A stretch of DNA of 64,000 nt from Amoebidium appalachense (taxonomy: Eukaryota; Ichthyosporea): the NCBI GenBank assembly GCA_963693365.1, contig CAVNZM010000004.1, positions 4,402,001 through 4,466,000 on the forward strand, written 5' to 3'. The notes below the pieces were generated by a model that made no database searches, was not told the DNA's origin, and worked only from the letters and a program-made list of their open reading frames with translations. This document shows, in pieces, positions 14,687 to 33,503 of the stretch (positions within the stretch are counted from its first letter, which is position 1; the number at the start of each line of letters is the position of its first letter). The position numbers and the translations under genes were made by a program.

Positions 14687-15625
14687 AAAAAAAAAAAAAA
14701 AACACCCCACTACCATCATCTCAGTTTTTGTCCCCTCCCACCATACATTTCAGTTCGAGGAAAGCCATCTGCTGGTAACCTTTCTCTGTATTTGGCACCT
14801 CTCGCCCCTCTTATTTTTTCCTAGTTGATGAGCACGATCCCCAGGTTCATGCATGCTGCTTATCTCTGCCAAAATATCCTACACGTACACAGGAACACCC
14901 CCAAAACACCTGAAAGATGGCATGATAAGAGTGAGAGGAGAATGACAGGAGAGACCGCGGTGTTCCTGTGTACGTGTAGGTTTCACCCATTTATTCGCAG
15001 AATAACATCGGCCTTGATGGATTCCCTGACAATGTCCCACTTTTTCCCAAAGAGATCAAGAAGCACGTGCACCAGGGAGAGCTCAAGGTTTTGGTTTACC
15101 ACGGCCCAAACCGTCGCAAGGACGCACACAGGTACCCGTGCTCACTTCACAACCCTGGTATCCCATTATTTTCGTCCGTTAATGTATTCGGTCACCGAGT
15201 AATGATGCATTTGGAGAATATGCATGAGCAAAACCAGTGAGGTTAATAATCGTATCTTCACTCGTGCATGTCTTCCTGTGGATGTGGTAGGAAGGAACAT
15301 CTCTAGTGCGATAGGCTGGGATAATCCACGACGCCATGGCCAGGGAATCTATCCGTATATACATCCAGCATTGTTCACGTCCTACACTCTGTCTTACATG
15401 GGAAAAAAGGGAATTAATGCGTACTTAGCTGGGTGCCTGTACAGTCCCAAACCAAGGGCAGTGCATGATTTTCGAAGGTAAGTTTTTGTGCTGACGTGTG
15501 GGATTGACCAATCAGGTTCAAGCACCACGATGTGGTCATCACCACCTACAACGTGGTCGAGAGCGAGTACTCTTCCTCCCAGGACAGCGAGTAAGTTCTT
15601 TCTTGCCCATTTCAACCCCTCGTCC

Positions 15626-15664
<39 letters not shown>

Positions 15665-16674
15665 GGGCCTCCTCGCCAATCTCATCCTCCCGTTTTCGTG
15701 TTCTCTCTTGTCTTTGCTTTGCTCCCCCTCTCTTCTTTTACCCTCCCCTTCCTGTCTCTGTGCCGTTTACAGTATGGCCCCCCTCCCCCCCCCCCCCCCC
15801 CCCCCCTCTCCCCAATCCCCAATCCCCAATCCCCAACCGTGTTTTCGTCTTCTCTCGTGTCTCGCATCTCCTCTCTTCTCTATCTTACATTCCCCTTTGT
15901 GTTTCTATCCCGTTTACAATATGTACCCCCCCACCCCAGCACCACCACCACCCCACCCCTTCCCACCCTCCACCCCCTCCTTGCCCCTTTCGTCTCACTT
16001 GATGTCCCGTTACAAGACTAACTGCGCCTCTAATTACAGTGATGAGAGAGACGAAAACAAAGACGCTTGGCTCGGGGCCAAGAAGCCCCAGAAGAAGAAA
16101 GTCACTAAGGCACAGCTGGTAAGGAATTCCTTTCTTCACTTAAGCGCTATTAGCCGAGGGTAAGCATTTTCACAGGGAATGTGTGCGACTTCACAAAGAG
16201 AAGCACGAGGTGCTTAGTTGGGTTGTGGGGATCTCGGGCTGTGGTGCTGTCGGCTTAACGTGGGTGTTGTCTGGGAGTTGTGGTATAGAAGAAAAGAGGG
16301 TATGTGGGTGGTGGTGGTGGTGGTGGTGGTGGTTGGGGGGAGAGGGAGGGGGGGGGGGGGGGATGGAGAAATCAAGGAGGGCTTGTCCTGTTTATGTGTG
16401 CTCTGTGTGTTTTTATATGAACATTGTGACTGAGTGCTGTACAGTCCCCACTGCAGGAGATGGCGTGGCGGCGGGTAGTGCTGGACGAGGGCCACATTGT
16501 CAAGAACCACAAGTGCAAGACTGCAAAGGCCATCTTCGCCCTCGACGCAGGTGTGTGTGCTGCTGCTGCCCTTCCACCTCCATCTTTTTCTCTTTCTTCC
16601 TTTCTTTCTTCTTTCTTCCTTTCTTTCTTTCTTTCTTTCTTTTTCTTTTATTATTTTTTTGTTATTATTATTAT

Positions 16675-16751
<77 letters not shown>

Positions 16752-17319
16752 AGCCAGGTGTTGGTGCAGACAGACCAAAATACCCATCTGAGTATACAAC
16801 AAACAATTGTGTTTCTGTGGAACCCGCCCCCCCTCCCCTTTCCCCCCTTTCTTTTTTTCTTGGTAAGGGGGGCAATGGCGCTGCTCATGCCTTTAGCTTG
16901 CACTTGCCATGGTGTCTGCATTCAGTCGAGTATTCGACCATCTCTATATCTACACACTCTCACACATGTAGCATGTGTCTTATGCTAGACTGTCACACAC
17001 AGAGGCACGGTAGATAGCCACAGGCACGAGAGAGAAAGAGTGAGAGTGAGATAGATAGATTAATTGATAGATATATTTGACAGATAGACAGAGAGGGATA
17101 GAGAGAGCTTATGTATCATGTGTCTTGTGCTATTCCGTCACACACAGAGGCACGATGGATAGCCACAGGCACACCCGTGCAGAACAACATTACGGAGCTG
17201 TACAGCTTCTTCCGCTTCCTGCGCTTTGAGCCCTACGACAACATCTATGAGTGGAAGGCACGCATCGAGAGGGTGGTACGTGTGTCTTATCCGAACTCTG
17301 TGTTCGTGGAATACTCCCT

Positions 17320-17350
<31 letters not shown>

Positions 17351-18439
17351 CCCCGCCCAAAAAAAAGAAGAAGAAGAAAGGAAGGCAGAAAGAAAGAAGA
17401 ACCACACACACACCAGCCACCACTACCTAGGCAACCAACCCTTCCATCTTCCAGTTTAACTGTGCTATACATGTATTACATCCCACCACTTACGGCGATG
17501 ACAGGGGAGTTCAACAGACACCTCCACACTAGCACGTGCATATCAACCAGTCCTTAGAACTTGAACTTGATAAACTAACATTGAATTAATTCACTTTTTC
17601 CGTGAAGAGGGGCCAGGGGGGGCTGAAGAAGCTCAAGATCATGACCCAGCAGATTCTACTACGCAGAACAAAAGACCACACAAACGAGAAGGGTACGTTC
17701 GGTCATGGGTTCATGTTAACTTAACTTTATCCCTCCCACAAACACACTCAATCACTCACTCACTCACTCATCCCACCCCTCTCCTCCTTCTCCACCCCTC
17801 GCCCCCAGCAATTAACCCCTCAGCCGTGCAAGTCAAAATGCCTAACCATCCACACGCAGATGTTGTACTGAGTATGGGTCACCTTCAAATCTACCTACAA
17901 ATACTACTCGCTTAGCCTTTCCCCATTGAATCACTCATCCATTTCGTGCATGGGCATGAACCCCCCCCCCCCCACACACACACACACACACCCACCACCA
18001 CCACCCACCCCTTCCCCTCGTCCTCGTCCTCGTCCTTTCCGGTTTGTAAACCTTTTTCATAGTTTGCTCATCGTTGTTAACGTGGTTTTCTTTTAAAATC
18101 GGGTCGGCTCAGACCCGAAAGAGAGATTTGCGCTCGTGATTGGCGAGATGTGCATCAAACAGAATTTTGGTGTCCCGAAGGGACCCATACATGACCTGAA
18201 AGATGCCCGTTTAATGCTGCAGGGGAGAAGATTGTTGACCTGCAGAAGAAAAACTTCATCGACCACGAGATCGAGCTCTCTGTTGCCGAGCGCAAAGTCT
18301 ACGATACCATCATGGTAAGGAAAAATGACACCCTAAGAAGTTCTTGCTACCCTTTATGTTACTGCCAGCTGGCAAACATTGGGTTGTGTAGGAAGTTATT
18401 TTGTTGTTTGACTCTTGGAGTTGAAAACGTATCTCAAAC

Positions 18440-18512
<73 letters not shown>

Positions 18513-18979
18513 AGCACACACACACGAACACGAATACAAACACAAACACAACCACAAACACCGCGGCGCCACCATCACCACCACCATCACAACAACAGCT
18601 CCCTCTCCAAATCCACTTCACACATTTCACTCACACTGGTCCCTCTGCTCATGTGCAACCAAACGACCGCTTCACGCCCTTTTTTGCACCTCTTGCTTGC
18701 TCATGCCTCAACATGTTTTCATCGTTTTGGCAGGTTGTTGTACTTATTGTATTCCACTGATAAGGCTAACTGGCTAATATGATTATTTATTTTTTGACCC
18801 CACTGAAAAGGCTAACCGATTGATATTATTTTTATTTTATTTTTTTTGATTGATCCCACTGATAAGGCTAACTGGAATTGGTTCGTGACAGGCATCGTCC
18901 GAGACCCTCCTAGCCAAGCTGAAGAACGCAGCGTCCAACCAGGAGAGGGCAAAGACACAGATCAACCTACTGGTGCATT

Positions 18980-19012
<33 letters not shown>

Positions 19013-19362
19013 CCCTTCGACTTTTATCCTTCCATCCCCTCGACCTCCACCAAACATTTGTCCCTCTTCCCGGTCTCTGCTATCTCAATCCATTTTCCCC
19101 AACAAGACAAAGCATGGCGGAGGGTCGAGCTGTCAGAACTCATTAGTGCAGACGATGGGCCATGCACACATACCATTGCACACAACACGACATGTGTACA
19201 TAATTTAGTGCATGTGTGCATACAACAATGCATGCATGCTTATACTTCCAACACCCATACCAGGTTGTTCTCCTGCGCCTGCGTCAGCTGTGCTGCCACC
19301 CGTCCCTGCTGAGTGCAGATGTCAAGAACGGTCTGTCTGAAGCCCTCACCCCAGAGGACCTG

Positions 19363-19404
<42 letters not shown>

Positions 19405-20053
19405 CTCACCTCTTCGTGAACACGCAACCACATCCGTGTAATGTATAGGGACTGTGTTCCTGACTTTTGCACCCACCCCACCTCCCCCTCCCCTTCCCAC
19501 CCTCCTATCCGAAAAAGGAAAAAGGAAAAAAACAGGGAGGGGGGGGAGAAGACACATACACCTCCCCCTCATATACATCCCACACACCCGTCTCCCTTTT
19601 TATTTAGCTGCAAAACAGCACACTATTATGTATATGTCAATGTTTTGCTCTCCGCACCATCAGTGTAGTGAGAACAAAGATAACTGTCCGTCCGTTCCTG
19701 ACTCTGTCTCCACATCCCACCACCAGACCCCACAACATCCCTTCTTTTATGCCCAAACCCCCCCCCCCCCCCCCCCCCCCATCCCCCATCCTAAAACCTC
19801 CTCCTCCTCCTCCTCCTCCTCCTCCTCCTCCTCCTCCTCCTCCTCCTCCTTCCTCGCACACGCACACACACACACACACACGCGCGCGCGCACATACACA
19901 CAGGATCTAGATGAGGGTGCCGAAATTGACAGCAGCATCCTCGAGGACATGGAGGCTACCCGGGTTTTGGCTCGATTTGACCGCAGCCAGCAAGGCAGCA
20001 AGCTCGACCGCATGCTGCACGAGCTACGTGCTATTCCTCCTGGTATGTCAACC

Positions 20054-20089
<36 letters not shown>

Positions 20090-20585
20090 CCCCGCCCCCT
20101 CGTTCCCTCGGGCACCCAGACACACGCGCGGGCGCGCACCCAGCACGCACTCGCAGGCACATGTGCACTGGCTCTTTCGCACACATGCATACACAGAGAG
20201 AGTGGGAGAGCTGGAGAGAGAGAGAGAGAGGGACTTACAGGAAAACCAATAAATATCTGTGGATACGTGTGCACAAGCAAACACGCACACCTAGATATAA
20301 ACCAACTCATACTCCCGACCCGACGAAAAAGATGCGACGAAATTGCCACGATAAGCTCCTGGATTTGCTCATGATCATGTGCATGTTGGTCGTCATTTGT
20401 TCTTCTCTGATGTTCGTTACAGTCACGGGCACAGCCACCGGCACACTTCACATTTTCTATGACCCTTCTCTCTGTCTGTCCGCTATGGCTCCACAATTAT
20501 CAGGGTTACTTGGACAGAGTGAAGAGGGTTGACAGGATGATATCAAACTGCTTTGTCAGCAGAAATTAGGGAGCAGGGGATAAAA

Positions 20586-20621
<36 letters not shown>

Positions 20622-21302
20622 AATCAGTCTTGTGCCTGTTGTGTAAGGCAGCAGGGCTTACTCACGCGTGTATGTGTGTCTACAGATGAGAAGGTCGTCG
20701 TTGTGTGCGAATGGACGGGCATGCTGGATGTGGTGGGCCACCACGCCAAGAAGCTCGGCTTCAAATGCAACCGCATCGACGGCACAATGAAGCCCCTCGA
20801 GAAGAACGTCAGCAACCACCCCCCCCCCCCTAACCCTTCTTCTCATCAGGTACAGCCTAGTTACGTGCATGAATCAGATGCTTGAAATCGATATCGATAG
20901 GCTGTACCTGATGAGAAGAAGGGTTGGGGGGGGGGCTAGAGGATATAGGTTGGGTTATGTGGGAGAAGATGTCAGGGGTTTGTTTGAGGGGGAGGGGAGA
21001 GGTCGGCTCAAAAAGGGAAGAGGGGTGATACACAGTTCACAGAGACAGGGAAATGAAAAGAAACGAGAAAAGGATCAACTCTTCATTGTTTTTTCCATCA
21101 TCACCATCCCGGTTCTTTGCGTATAGGGGTTTTTTTTTCTTTCCCCCCCCCCCCCCCCCCCACCACCACCACCACCACAACCACAACCACAACCACCACC
21201 ACAACCACCACCAAAAAAAAAAAAAAAAAAAAAAAAAAAACTTCCCGACGTGCCTTTTTCCCCTAAACCGACCCCTCCCTCCGATGCTTTGTTCCCCTAA
21301 CC

Positions 21303-21339
<37 letters not shown>

Positions 21340-21576
21340 AGGCTGCAATGGACGAGTTCAACAAAGAGGGGGGTGCCCGGCTGATGCTGCTGTCACTAAA
21401 GGCCGGTGGGGTGGGCCTCAACCTGACGAGGGCAAACCACATCTTCCTCACTAACAACCACTGTAAGTACAATCCATTCTACAACACACACGTGCACATG
21501 CACACGCACGCGTGCGCGCGCGCACACACACACGATAGTACTAACAGTATAATACATAGGCCCGGCGATGCTTACC

Positions 21577-21614
<38 letters not shown>

Positions 21615-22126
21615 CCGGCCCTCTATCTCTCTCCGCCAGGGAACGAAGTAGCAGGTTGATGCGGTGAACCCACACTTATAAGATGACGAACACTGGGAAG
21701 AAATTTAAGTGAGATGATAGAAGATAATGTGTGGACCTGTGTGGGATTGCGATTGCGTGTGTGCACGCATGTATGTGTTGTGTGCAATGGTAAAGGGGGC
21801 AGGCGGTGGAGGAAGGGAAGGCGGGGGGGGGGGGGGGGGGGGGGGGGGGAAGGCTCTCAAAACTAAAACTTAGTAATGTTTCAGGGAACCCTGCTGTAGA
21901 TGACCAGGCAACCGTAAGTGTTTCCATCCCCTTCCCCCCCCACCCCCGCCTCTCCCGGCGGTGAAAATTCGTCTGTGTACGTTCCTGCTACTGAAACTAC
22001 TGCTCCACTATAACTTCGTAGTGATGTTCGTGGTTCAGTTGAAGAGTGGATGACGGTGTGTGTGGGTGTTTGTATGTGTGCTTGTCTGTGGGTCGGGAGT
22101 GGGTGTTGTGATGGTTGGAGAAGGGG

Positions 22127-22169
<43 letters not shown>

Positions 22170-22350
22170 GTCAAAAATATGAACGAGGTTCACTGTGAAC
22201 TAACCGGGCTTGCATGGGCATAGGACCGTGTGTACCGCATGGGGCAGAAGCGCCAAGTGCACGTGCATCGCTTTGTGTGCACCGACTCGGTCGAGAAGAA
22301 GATCGTCCAGCTGCAGACTCAGAAGCGCCAGCTGGCAAACGTACGTATCC

Positions 22351-22425
<75 letters not shown>

Positions 22426-22455
22426 CCCCCCTAGAGTGCGCGAAATGATCTCTCA

Positions 22456-22496
<41 letters not shown>

Positions 22497-22828
22497 GCCC
22501 CCAATGACCTATCTATGGTCTGATGGGGAAGCCAAAGTCCAATCGACTCGAGCTAGCACCATCGGGGTTTGAATTTGCGGGAAAATCGTGTTCTGCTCTG
22601 TACGATGTTGGGTTGGAGCAAAGGGTGGGTGGGTGGGTGGGTGGTGGTGGTGGGGGGGGGGGGGGGGGGGGGGGGTTGTACAGATGAACGTGTCAAAGTG
22701 CCTAGGGTCGTCTGTGTTGGCTATTTATGCTTAGTCAGCCGGTGGTGCTCGTTACCCGCCTGTGTCATTTTGGATGACTTTTGACCAATGAAAACGTGCA
22801 AACAGGCCCCCCTCCCCCCCCTTCCCCC

Positions 22829-22875
<47 letters not shown>

Positions 22876-23225
22876 CTTCCTAATCTGACAGTGCTCAGGG
22901 AGAATCCATCCAATTTTCTTGATCATTGGTTCCCATGCTTAGGAAAATCTCCAACTTTTAAATACCCTTCCTTCTTCTCCCTCCTCCTCCCCCCTCCCCC
23001 CCCCCCCCCCCCCCCCCTCCCCGCCCACCCACCCCAACACACACACACACACACACATGTTATTGAAAGGCAGTATGTTACAGTTATGTACAAAAGTGAG
23101 ATGCTAACGAGGGTGGTACACCCACACATGTACAGGATCTGCTTGCGCCCGGCAGCAAGATCCGTCGGCAGCAGTACAAGTCTGGCCTGTCGATGCAGGA
23201 GCTGATGGCTATCTTTGACGAGTGA
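7533..23225 (+). CDS. TTF2: TTF2/lodestar-type SNF2-family DNA-dependent ATPase
   Basis: TTF2 is an ATP-driven translocase that strips RNA polymerase II from DNA. Exons: 7533-7589 (start uncertain), 7961-8082, 8253-8510, 8733-8989, 9306-9489, 10243-10325, 10612-10685, 11150-11199, 13175-13238, 13626-13696, 14435-14531, 15053-15131, 15516-15590, 16040-16118, 16457-16550, 17148-17275, 17608-17692, 18223-18314, 18892-18972, 19264-19362, 19904-20042, 20686-20807, 21342-21462, 21885-21913, 22224-22340, 23136-23225 (TGA). Phases agree from exon 2 on (about 896 codons). Motifs in order: LMPHQ, Walker A in [23 protein letters not shown], Walker B-like [67 protein letters not shown]. No RING finger interrupts the helicase, which favours TTF2 over Rad5/HLTF. 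The N-terminal exons do not match the TTF2 zinc finger I know. Exon 1 at 7533 does not join exon 2 in phase, so another start or a missing small exon is likely. Confidence 0.85.
8763..8852 (+). repeat. 45-bp in-frame tandem duplication inside TTF2 exon 4
   Basis: Two adjacent 45-bp units (8763-8807 and 8808-8852) each encode [15 protein letters not shown]. Only a few bases differ, so the duplication is fairly recent. The Pro-rich segment precedes the possible RRM-like fold and is probably a flexible linker. Confidence 0.85.
11617..11764 (+). repeat. (CT)n array followed by poly(T)
   Basis: A C-rich tract passes into an almost uninterrupted CT repeat (about 11620-11718) and then a T run of about 34 (11731-11764). 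It lies within the 2 kb TTF2 intron 8. No other function is visible. Confidence 0.9.
12416..12663 (-). repeat. dispersed intronic repeat, copy B (reverse)
   Basis: This is the reverse complement of the family and ends at a poly(C) tract (12664-12699) followed by poly(A). Positions 12526-12663 are identical over 138 bp to copy C at 28792-28929. It lies in TTF2 intron 8, the longest intron of that gene, and retains the distal part with GACGAGCAGGGTTGCTTATG (on the minus strand). Confidence 0.8.
14637..14702 (+). repeat. compound poly(C)40-poly(A)26 tract
   Basis: An uninterrupted C run (14637-14676) passes directly into an A run (14677-14702). The same C-then-A junction recurs at 5881-5924, 12664-12735 and 18441-18508, and in reverse complement at 10861-10905, 50818-50872, 58650-58698 and 58825-58881. 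It is intronic. Confidence 0.9.
16676..16750 (+). repeat. (GT)n microsatellite
   Basis: An essentially perfect GT dinucleotide repeat of about 37 units in TTF2 intron 15. It generates long Cys-Val ORFs that are not genes. Confidence 0.95.
16969..17025 (+). repeat. intronic duplicate of the TTF2 exon 16 acceptor region
   Basis: These 57 bp resemble 17116-17172, which contains the true acceptor and first 25 nt of exon 16. The decoy keeps CACACACAGAGGCACG but turns the TGG codon into TAG. A GATA/GAGA-rich stretch separates the copies. It looks like a tandem duplication of a 3' splice site that has decayed. Confidence 0.7.
19799..19852 (+). repeat. (TCC)n trinucleotide array
   Basis: About 18 TCC repeats follow a poly(C) tract in TTF2 intron 20, shortly upstream of the exon 21 acceptor, where they may act as an extended polypyrimidine tract. 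Confidence 0.9.
20832..20925. repeat. 28-bp inverted repeat with 38-nt spacer in TTF2 intron 22
   Basis: The left arm (20832-20859) is the exact reverse complement of the right arm (20898-20925). The arms are flanked by poly(C) on the left and poly(G) on the right, extending the potential stem. The spacer contains the palindrome ATCGATATCGAT, which overlaps the right arm by one base. The hairpin starts 24 nt after the exon 22 donor. Confidence 0.85.
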
Positions 23226-23531
23226 GTCTTCACGTGGAACATGCGGCCTGATATGCGAAAGTAATGCAGGATGTATTGTAAATACAATTCGGAATTCTTA
23301 GTAGTACAAGGAGATAGGTCAGAAATACGATTTGTGTGCAAGAACGATTGTAAAATGCATATAATATTGCAGCGCACTTGCAATCGTTGGGGCAATACGC
23401 GAGTGTGTGGTTTGAGAACGCGCTTACAGCACCATTTATGTATGAGCCTCTATGAGGCGTCTCATTTGGTTTGATTGGGTATTCTGTAAGTCCGTGTTCA
23501 CACAACGCCTTCGGAGCTCTGCAAACACATC

Positions 23532-23590
<59 letters not shown>

Positions 23591-25049
23591 ACACACACAC
23601 AGCCCCCATTTCTTATTACATGACGATGCACTTGAGTCCAGGTAGAGCCCTATGCATGCTCACACTTATTTAGTTATCTTCAGCCATAAGAAGTGCCATT
23701 GGGGATCGCGCTTTTAAGGTCCCAGAGATGCCGGGGCCTTGATGTGCGAATTCCATTGTGGAACCTTTAAAGGTTTACACGGGCCAAATTTTTGTTTTGT
23801 AGGTATTGGTACGTGCATATGGCCACTGTGGAAATACTGCAAATACATTGATGTTCAACCTGTGGAAATCCTCAATCGAAGATGCCTACCCCGGGAGGGG
23901 GGGGGGGGGGGGGGGACATCACCCCAGTAAATAAGACGCACAGAATTGCTATAGTCACCCTTTGGCATTTTGCAAGCATGTCTACACAGTGTGTGGACCG
24001 TGGACGATCGAGGGGGGGGGGGGGGGGAGGCACAAACGGTCTGAAAATGAGGTACAATTATAACTTACTGGCGAGCAGCTGCAGCTCTGGGTGGCCCAGT
24101 GGCGAGGGGGGGGGGGGGGGGGGGGGGGGAGGATGAAATAAAGTAGTGTGTTGCTGGGTGGGCACTGGGTGGTGGGGCCGTTTGTAATCGATCCATGGCT
24201 ATTGGTGGCTTTTGGATTTTATATATGTAAGGACGGGTTGCAGACGTCGGTGCCGGGTGGCTGTGGCGCTGAGAGAAGCCGGGGAGGGTACCTGCTATTC
24301 GTGATCCAGATGTGCAGTCGGAGGGTGATGTTTTCTTTCTGTACTGTTCGACATTTTTTCGGTATTCCGGTGCATATCATGATGGTGGTGGTGGCGGTAG
24401 GGACCGAGGGGGGGGGGGGGGAGGGCTATATGTGCGCCAACTGCAAATGTCATGTACTGGATGTGGAATTTTCAAAATGCGACCTGGGGGGAACAACGCG
24501 CTTGGGCCGCTGTTCACGAGACCGTCAACGTTTGCATGTAGATATGTTGAATAATTTACTGAGTTGTGGTTGCAGCGTAGAATATAGACCGTGTGTGCCC
24601 ATTGATGGCCTACAGTTATTGGTTCGGCGTTGCACATTCACCATCATACACTGTTGGGGAATGCCGTGAATCACCGTGGGCCAGAGGTGCACGTCGCGTG
24701 TACACATGTACACATGTATGTACAGTGGGGTTTACGTACAGTCGATTGTAGTACAGTCATATGTGTGTTTGTCTAGGGTGACAGAGCGGCTGGGTGCTAA
24801 CGGTTTAACTTGTTGTTCGCATGCAAACGTGGCTGTGATAGTGTGACAGACAACTTCGATGTGCAAAGCAAGGAGTACATCTGATAGTAGATAGTAGACC
24901 TCCAGATGTGGATGGTGCTGCACCTAGCACACATTTAGTGGCTGTGGGGGAGCTGAGAGAGCCTACTGGCACATACATACTGTGTGTACCGTGTGCGCCA
25001 TGTGTGTGTGTGTCTTGTGTGATGGTGGTTTTTTTCTTTTCTTTTTTTG

Positions 25050-25101
<52 letters not shown>

Positions 25102-25596
25102 CTCAAACGGTGCATGATGCACATTCACATTTGTGTACATATTGACGGTCCGTCATTCCGGCAACCAGGCCAGCTCATACATACAACACATTCCTACATT
25201 GTTGGACCTCACATGCTGAACGAAAGGGGGCTACCGTACAGTATACATCACATGGTCACACCAAGCATAGAGGAGGCTAGCTGGCGTGACCATGACAAGT
25301 CTCATGACCCCAAGGCATCTGTCCTTGTTAATTTCCTTCCCACTGAGATGTTATCCGTAGAACAGAGTGAGCTGAATCATCGACAAACATATCCCGGGGT
25401 GTCTACTTATTTTGAATACTCCATCATCATTTGCGACCGCAACTATTTGTTTCGTGTTGCAAGTGTGAATCAAAGAGCAAGGAAAAAGTGAATCTGACCG
25501 AAGACAGGGAGAGATAGTGGCAGTGGATTAAAGTGAAGTCTCAGGTAACCCGATTTACACCGTAAATTGATTCAAATTCCGGTATAAGCAGGGGGT
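23226..25596. other. TTF2-thiolase convergent intergenic region
   Basis: This 2.4 kb includes the TTF2 3'UTR and the thiolase 3'UTR. An AATAAA at 24137-24142 is a candidate TTF2 polyadenylation signal but is far from the stop. There is a (CA)n array at 23533-23600 and a 47-nt poly(G) at 25052-25098. An open frame at about 25100-25491 (plus) has ordinary amino-acid composition but no family I recognise and no splice support, so I do not call it. Confidence 0.5.
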
Positions 25597-30730
<5,134 letters not shown>

Positions 30731-32412
30731 GATGGCGTCTGTGTGTGTGGTGTGCGTGTGGGTTGGCGGGTGGGTGGGTGCATGTGTGCGTGTGGTTGCG
30801 TGTGTGTGTGTAGATGTGTGTGTGTATAGAAAGGTGAGGGGTTACTGGGAGCCGGGGGGAGGGGGGGGGGGGGGGAGACGGGGGGTAGGGGGCGATTGGG
30901 TCAGGGGTGGAGAGTGACGTGAAGGTTGCATGCGCACACCAGCACGTGGAAAGCCAAGGGGCAAGCCAAGGCACACAGATACACAGGAGGCTAAAGGGAA
31001 CTCGGAATCCAGTTGGACGCAGTCTCAACTACAATTATAGTCAAGGCAACAACAGCACTTTCCAAACAGAGTTCTTTTGCTTTCAGAATTTCGACATGTG
31101 CATGTGTTTGAGGTGGTATGGGGGAACACGGTTCATAAAAGTGCTTCCATACAAACATGAATGACAAGACAACAGTTCGGGGCATATCACATCACAACCA
31201 CCAAACATGGCTTGTTTTCTTGCTATCTGGAACTGTCACGTTTTTTTCCCGAGTGTTCCTGTCCCATTCGAAAAAGAATAGAAGAATGAATCAGAGCTTG
31301 ATAGTTTTGTTTGCTGGCCAAACAAGCAGGAAGAAATGCGACAAAAGCTTACCTATTCGAGTATCAGTTAGCACTTGGCTCCTTCTCCTATCCAACCGTT
31401 TGGTTGAGAGTCGCTTTCCCTCCTTGAGAGTACTAAAACACACCAAAAGAGTGACAGGGGAAAGAGAGATATCTGGAACGAAGAAATAACATGCGCTGTG
31501 CCTCTTTTTATGCGACGGCTGGATGAGAAAAATGCTTTTCGGTTGCTGGTCACGTGTAATTCTATTGGCTCGCGTGTACAAGGCTCTATCAGGTGGTCAT
31601 AGGACTTCGTGATTTTAAGGTGATGTACTAAATGACTCAAGAGCTGATAATAGAGGCGTTTAGAAGCGGCTTTATGATATAAAAAAGTTAGTGTATATAT
31701 ATACATAAATTTGAAGGTTTGAGCTCTTGAGAAACTGCATATTAGTTTAGTAATTAGCCTAGGAACAGTCGGACCAGTGCTTGCAATAAGGGTGCAAGCT
31801 TTGATTGGTTATTTACCTCGGATAAATACGGAACTATGTTTGACATCTATGATTGGTAGAGCATTTTAAGAACCCCTTATAAAGTTGATATAAATTTGTA
31901 ATGTTTTAGTTCCTCAATTGAATCATAGACAACACTTGCCTGATTTTGTCGAAAGCCAGAGCCTACTGTGCCCATCTTTTGAGCCATTTATGGGAACTCT
32001 TTTAGTCACGCCTATTGGTGCGTTCCACGTGATATAAACACTGTCACGTAATCGTTGCGGTAGGCCAGGCAGCCAGGCCGGCCGCCGAGTCGGTTGCTCG
32101 GTTGCTTGAAACAAAAACCTGAACTCCGGGAAAGAGAAGAACTGATGTTATATACTTCGAACTCTGAACAGACCGTGTATGTCAGATGTCCTTCGTTCTC
32201 CAATGCACGGCGTTTCCTACCTACCTAATCCGTTAGCTAGGTTATTTTTGTTGCTGTAGAACTCGAAGTCTTTATGGTGCACATTGACTGCATCCGGTGC
32301 ACATGGACTCGATGGCGGCTTCGTTTTGACTGAGCACAACATATCCCACACAGCCATGTGCTCGCTTCTGGCTTGGACCATTGCCGGTTTAACCCATCAA
32401 TGACCCCGGATG

Positions 32413-32521
<109 letters not shown>

Positions 32522-33324
32522 CCACCAGCGCCTCCACACTCTCATACCTACACATCCATCTATTCAATCCGTTCCGACTGGACATCAGTTGTGAATGTGC
32601 ACGCTCTCACATCTACGTGCACACTCTCTCATCTACACTGTTATAGAGCTCCCCTTATTCCTTCGGCTTGGGCTGGACATCTGGATGTGACGTGCCTCGA
32701 TCGGTGACCGGTGCTGCTGCATGCCATGGTCCTGGCTTGTGTTATGTGCCCTTTGTGTGGAGAGGTTGTAGGTGATGATGCTTGAGTGTGGCGCAGCACT
32801 TGTCCTTGTGGTGGAAAAACAACATGAACCATCAGACGGTTTGTTGAGGTTTGGTGGTAGTGGGCTCCTCAGGGTATGGGACTATGCTATGGTGGTGGTC
32901 GGGAGTAATGGGTAATTGTGGTTAAGTGGTCCTTGTCAGTTAGTTATCTGTTCAAGTCTTTCTTTGTTCATCATGTTCTTCTTCTTTATCTTCATAGTTC
33001 TTCTCCTTTTCCTCCTTTTTTTCTTCGTATTCTTCTTCTTCTTCCACAATGTTTTTTTTTGGGGTAGGGAGAGGGTGATTGTGGTGGTATGGTGGTTTTG
33101 GGGGGGGGGGGAGGAGGAGGAAACCTGGCTACATGGCTTTCGCGGTTCGTCAGTTGACGTTTTTGGTTAGTGCTCATCGTTTATTTCTCTGATGCAATCG
33201 AGACCAGAAAGTCTGCAGAGTTGTCTTTCTTTCTTTCTTTTTTTTTTTTTTTTTTTTTTTTTTCGGTGGAGCTGGGCCTGCATGTGTGCGCGCGCGCGTG
33301 TGTGTATGTATGAATGGGGGGGGG

Positions 33325-33361
<37 letters not shown>

Positions 33362-33460
33362 ATGGTTCAAGGTCTGGGATGATTGGTGCGGGAGGATGTT
33401 TCATGTTTTTTTTTTGGCGCAGAACAGATATATCAATCCACATGCACGATTCGAGGCTTC

Positions 33461-33503
<43 letters not shown>

